The notes under the pieces: generated by a model
Told to the model about the DNA's origin: nothing
Database searches by the model: none
The model's input: the letters and a program-made list of their open reading frames with translations, nothing else
Assembly: GCA_937969485.1 (NCBI GenBank)
Contig: CALBVQ010000197.1
Location: forward strand, 1 to 6,214
Reading direction: 5' to 3'
Origin: an uncultured Saprospiraceae bacterium
Lineage (GTDB): Bacteria > Bacteroidota > Bacteroidia > Chitinophagales > Saprospiraceae
DNA: 6,214 nucleotides
Program-made: the position numbers and the translations under genes
Shown here: positions 6,205 to 6,214 of the stretch, piece after piece
How positions within the stretch are numbered: position 1 is the stretch's first letter
Layout: the number at the start of each line of letters is the position of its first letter

Positions 6205-6214
6205 CAAAGCTGAT

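Noticed and set aside
1..6214. Mobile element, CRISPR, toxin-antitoxin, defence system or tRNA/rRNA gene
   Set aside because: No terminal repeats, transposase or integrase motifs, spaced repeats, small paired genes or clover-leaf structures are visible; all sizeable coding regions are recognisable housekeeping families.

Overview
The window looks like a stretch of chromosome from a member of the Bacteroidota, probably a Flavobacteriia-like lineage. Four things point there: A+T-rich DNA with A-rich leaders in place of Shine-Dalgarno sites, TAnnTTTG-type -7 promoter motifs, a lipoprotein signal ending in LLSC, and protein sequences that read like Bacteroidota versions of their families. Assignment below phylum is not secure. 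All six genes are on the + strand and densely packed. No RNA gene, mobile element, CRISPR array or long non-coding stretch is visible; the longest gap between genes is under 100 bases.

Layout. Bases 1-90 are a leader region holding a likely promoter for a gene off the left edge on the - strand, and a weaker candidate for the first gene here. Bases 91-2271 encode a lipoprotein prolyl oligopeptidase (S9A) with every catalytic residue in place. Nine bases later (2281-3666) comes a cytoplasmic M20 zinc dipeptidase. After a 43-base gap there is an exported FKBP-type prolyl isomerase (3710-4372), whose stop codon overlaps the start of trmD (4369-5031). No terminator is visible between 91 and 5031, so these four may share a transcript. 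A 63-base gap containing an imperfect hairpin leads to a BON-LysM protein closely resembling E. coli Kbp/YgaU (5095-5544). A strong intrinsic terminator (5569-5609) follows, then an RluE-type 23S rRNA pseudouridine synthase starting at TTG (5632-6204).

How the genes fit together. The oligopeptidase and dipeptidase form a plausible two-step peptide-degradation pair: cleavage after proline in the envelope, then dipeptide hydrolysis in the cytoplasm. The FKBP would serve protein folding in the periplasm. TrmD (m1G37 of tRNA) and RluE (23S rRNA pseudouridine) both serve translation fidelity. The Kbp-like protein probably belongs to potassium or stress physiology.

This is mostly an ordinary housekeeping region and I found no convincing undescribed system. 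The points most worth checking are in TrmD (Lys at the usual Glu116 position, a very short C-terminus, coupling to a periplasmic FKBP instead of ribosomal-protein genes) and the way a -7 promoter motif abuts the terminator ahead of the rluE-like gene.
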